64,000 bases of DNA from Archilochus colubris (Eukaryota > Chordata > Aves > Apodiformes > Trochilidae), in NCBI GenBank assembly GCA_023079485.1, contig CM041092.1, positions 12,537,127 to 12,601,126 of the forward strand, written 5' to 3'. The position numbers and the translations under genes are program-made. Numbering within the stretch: the stretch's first letter is position 1; each line of letters opens with the position of its first letter. The notes under the pieces are model-generated. The model worked only from the letters and a program-made list of their open reading frames with translations. It was not told the DNA's origin and made no database searches. This document shows, in pieces, positions 60,561 through 64,000 of this stretch.

Positions 60561-61904
60561 CTCACAGCCCAGGAGCGGGCCCAGGCAGCAGCGATGCTGC
60601 CTGTTCTCAGTCCATCTCTTATTATTTTTTTTTTCCCCTTTCTCCTTTTTTTTTTTAAAAAAACAACCAACCAAACTAAACAAAATTTCAAGAATGAAAG
60701 CAAATCTCAAGACCTTCATCTTTCTCACTGAGCTGAATTCTGGTTTTCAAGGAGCAGCAGAAACAGGACCCACGAATTTCAAACATGGCAGCAAAGGAGC
60801 CCCTTCAGATCATTTCAGTTTTTTAAAGAACTAAACCTCTTATACATCCCTGTCTGCAAGCACGTGAGCTTCCTTAGTTGAGTCACTAACACAAGCAATG
60901 CAGGAGCTTAGAGAGGGTCAACTGGAGGATCAGCTCATTACTGTGATTTAAAACTGGAAGGGACAAATGCTGTTCTCGTCATAAATATTTTCCTTCTTAT
61001 TCTGTCCTACAAAAGGGAAGGCACTGTATGCTGTGCTTAAAAAAACACACTGCAATCCCAATCTGATTATGTTGTTTTTTCTATGCATACAGTCTAATTT
61101 CACACACAGTAGTGTAATTCAAAGGTAAATCCTCAGTATCACTGAAGCTACCCTCACAGATCAGAATTAGACAGAGTATTTCCTCCCTGCCGGTAACAGG
61201 TTCTGAATGGAAAGCTTGTAATGTAAAAAAAGAAATAATGCTAAAAATCCAATCACTCTGACATCCTGTGAGCTAATAAGAGCACGTGAATGCAACGAGC
61301 TTAGTACTTCACAGTAATTAATTTGACAGCAAAGAGCTAGCAAGAAAACAACCGGCAGAGCAGTGATGACTGCTTCATAGAGGTCACTGTCAAGCAAGAA
61401 ATAGGTGCAAACACAGTCCTTCTCCCTTTGAAAACAACTATTTCATTGCCCCAGTGAAAACACAAATGTCAAAGAGGAAAAATATCAAATCTTTGGTGGG
61501 GATAACAAATCTGAAAAGATATTTCTAGCAGTAAAACAAGGTAGAATTATTTTTTTTTACATATAGTGATTTTTAATCATCCCTGTTACTCCCTACAGTG
61601 GCATGTTTTGGCTTTTTTTTTCTTTTTTCTCCTTTCTGTCTTGGTTAGCCAAAGTCATTTTGTGTATTCAAATTTTAGGAAGACTTATCTTCTCTAGCAA
61701 TTACTAAGAAACTAATACACCAATAACCTCTATTGTTATTTAAAGTACATCCAACACAGTATTCTGGAGGCAGCACTCACACAATGGACTCTCTGGCTTC
61801 CTCTTACAGAAGAACTTAATCAAACCCTAGATGCTGTCAGGAAGAAGAGGCTACAGGGAGTGCAAACAGGGAAAGAAATGTGCCATTCAATTTCTAATCT
61901 TGCT

Positions 61905-62005
61905 CAGGGAGCATGGCCTATTGATTGGGACATAAAGCTCTGTTAATTTTAAGATCTCCTCAGCTTTCAGTTCTTTCCCTTGGGCATAAACTTGTTGCTT
62001 ACGTA
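61905..62005 (+). repeat. Possible SINE remnant (MIR/CORE type)
   Basis: GCATGGCCTATTGATTGGGA resembles the start of tRNA-derived amniote SINEs (GTGGCCTAGTGGTTAG type), and TTCCCTTGGGCATAAAC resembles the internal CTTGGGCAAGTCA box. The middle is poorly matched, so this is tentative. Confidence 0.35.
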
Positions 62006-62349
62006 GAGTGGCTGAAGTCAGGGAAAGGATAGCTTCACCCTCCCCCCAGCTCTGCTGCCCTTCCCTCTATTCTATTTGTTCTGAGCTCATCGCTGTGAGG
62101 ATGCATTTTCACACACACCTTCTCAAACCGGCTGCTGTTCCTCTGATTCAGGGTCATGCTTTTCCATGCATTAAGTGCAGGGGGGAAACCGGGAAGGAAA
62201 CAGCTGGGATTTGTGCTCTGTGGGCAAGCACACGGTTTGCTGGTGCACCCTGCTGTGAGGAGGTACGGTATCAGAGTATTTTCTGTGGAAACATCAAGTC
62301 TCATGACTGGAACCTGATGTTTATTAATGCTATGGTATAATTAAATCAG

Positions 62350-62640
62350 TATAAACTGAGATCCTCAGCCAGTGTAAATTGGTATGTTTCTGAGGCATCA
62401 AACCACTACAGCTTTTCCTCTGTAGCCTAGATATTTGCTTATGCACATTTTTCTCAGAGGGAGGCAGATGCAGAAGTCACACTTTTGGAGAGGCCAGTTC
62501 ATGCGACCCCACACCTTCCCGAGTTGGTGGGAAGCTCTAGAAACTGAGTAAACAGTGATGGCACAGGGCAGCAGCTCTGTGTTTCCATGATGCCCTCAGT
62601 GGGACTGTAAACAATTTACACTAGCAAAGGATCTAGCCCC
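62350..62640. repeat. Possible ancient repeat with inverted ends
   Basis: The left part has GAGATCCTCAGCCAGTGTAAAT (62359-62380). The right part has ACAATTTACACTAGCAAAGGATC (62609-62631) in the opposite sense. This resembles old sauropsid copies that begin AGATCCTCAGCTGGTGTAAATC and end in the complement. The middle is not recognisable. Confidence 0.4.
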
Positions 62641-64000
62641 TCACATACTGCCAAAGCACCTTTTATGCTCTTAAACTATTAATAATATCAATTAGGCAAT
62701 CTTACTAATCCCTTGGAGGAAGGATTTTCCGTGCAGTACTGTACTGATGGCTGAACTGTATAAAGCTTCATATATGAGGCCTGGTTTGCAATAGAAATGC
62801 TTCTCCTTTGATAACAAGCAAATATAAGTTTTACTAACACAAGCATTTTTTTCTGCAAGCATTTCCCAAATATAATATTTTTTTTTGTTCAAATATCTAC
62901 ATCTACACAAGGGATTTTTGCACGTAGTGAAACACAATCTGTTTTAAATGGCACTTCAGAAGAGCATTGCTATCCCACAGAAGTTTCAAGGCTAGACCTT
63001 GAAGTATGTACTTCTGCCTTGTATCTGAAAGAACTGTTTACAAGGTGGCCATTGTCATCTTGCTGGAAATACAGAGAAACAGAGATGCATGGTTACAGGG
63101 CAGGCTGGGAGTGCTGTGCTCTATCCATAATTTGTATTCATGCCATTCTTTTGCTTTAGATGAAATTACATGGCCATAATCAGACCGACTCCTCACCGGC
63201 ACAACTACTTTTAAAACAACTAAAACAAAACCAGGGTGTTTCAAAAGCGCTGTAATTCTGTAGAAGGGAAAAGTCCAACTGAAAATCAAGTAAGTGTAAA
63301 TGCCATTCTAAATGATCTGAACATTTTCTGAACTGGCAAATGTAGACCTAACACATGAAAAAAAGAGCATTAAGAGGTTAATCTGTCTCCTTCATTCCCA
63401 CCCATGCTTCTTTAACCGAAAACTGTCTGTTAACAGAGATTTGTTCTCTAAAGAAGGGGTCTTATGAACACATCTTGGAAAAAGCTGCATAGCTGGCAGA
63501 AACAAGGGACCTCACCAAACAGGGAACTCCTCATCTCAAGCAGGTACAACAACAATCTGGAAGATGAATCACAGAGAAATAAAATAGAACCCTCAACATT
63601 TTTTTTTTAGGAGCACCTATTGAATGCCAGCTCCTCTCAGAAGTGCCAGGCAGGATGGGGATGTGGGGGGAGGGGGAGAGGACAGCAGTACAGGGTTGCA
63701 GGGGATACTCACGGCCTCAGCTTCCCACTCCCACCGCACCTGCTTTAACATGGCTGTAGTCCCCCTCCCTTCAGCTCAGCTGCCTGGCAGTGCTTCACAG
63801 GCAACACATTGGCCGGTAGGTCCCCTTCAATGACCCCTTGTCACTCCAGGAAGGTTTGGATCCAATTTCTCAGGTTTGCTGTGGAGACCGACGCACAGGT
63901 GGACGTAACGCGAGCGATGCAGCCTGGTGCCTCGCCTCAGGCAGGGCTCTGCACAAAGCAGTGTGCCCCTTTGCAAAGGAACCAAGTTCAGGGATCTGCT

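Larger units (their letters stand above)
60565..64000. other. Non-coding DNA 5' of INHBB, no gene recognised
   Basis: Composition returns to AT-rich directly after the CpG island. Two possible old repeats lie at 61.9-62.0 and 62.35-62.64 kb. The unique segment 61.24-61.40 kb has an AGTAATTAATTTGACAG stretch combining homeodomain and MEIS-type words. No exon of the expected 5' neighbour (RALB in human) is seen. Confidence 0.75.

Noticed and set aside
59475..60731. Several 116-251 codon open frames on both strands upstream of INHBB
   Set aside because: All three frames on both strands are open because of CpG-island composition. No motif, no conserved block and no splice-bounded structure is seen.
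1..64000. tRNA, rRNA, snoRNA, miRNA precursors, CRISPR arrays, bacterial operons or intact retroviruses
   Set aside because: I looked for tRNA B-box words, long hairpins, regular spacer arrays and gag/pol-like frames and found none that hold up. The window is vertebrate nuclear DNA with one protein-coding gene.

Overview
This is nuclear DNA from a vertebrate, most likely a bird; another archosaur or a turtle is possible. Three things point there. The only recognisable gene is inhibin beta B (INHBB), with residues I associate with the chicken protein rather than the mammalian one. The repeats are few, old and degenerate: MIR-type SINEs, a possible CR1 remnant, and degenerate elements whose wording I know from bird, crocodile and turtle DNA. 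I see no Alu, B1 or L1-like sequence. The gene sits on a GC-rich CpG island in otherwise AT-rich DNA. The species cannot be fixed from this window.

Layout. INHBB is on the minus strand in two coding exons (57488-57890 and 54053-54828) joined by a phase-1 intron of 2659 bp. Together they encode a 392-residue prepropeptide: signal peptide, propeptide with one visible N-glycosylation site, an RIRKR furin-type site, and a 115-residue activin beta-B chain with nine cysteines. The probable 3'UTR runs about 1.95 kb to tandem AATAAA signals near 52.13 kb and is rich in simple repeats. The promoter and 5'UTR (57.9-58.5 kb) lie in a CpG island with two lobes (about 57.42-58.93 and 59.49-60.56 kb). The 5'UTR carries two TATA-like boxes and two short upstream ORFs.

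Positions 1 to 52 kb (3' of the gene) and 60.6 to 64 kb (5' of it) hold no coding exon I can support. They contain old interspersed repeats, simple-sequence tracts, a few perfect inverted repeats, one isolated CpG-rich patch near 31.5 kb that looks like a promoter, and several AT-rich blocks with dense homeodomain, POU, FOX, PBX/MEIS or bZIP words that read like conserved non-coding enhancers. In human, INHBB lies between RALB on its 5' side and a long gene-poor interval leading to GLI2 on its 3' side. The pattern here fits that arrangement.

I did not find a new multi-gene system. The parts most worth following are regulatory: the intronic block at 55.38-55.64 kb, the CpG patch at 31.4-31.65 kb, the PBX/MEIS-like site at 29.32 kb, and the upstream ORFs of INHBB. 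All conservation claims are inference, because no alignment was possible.
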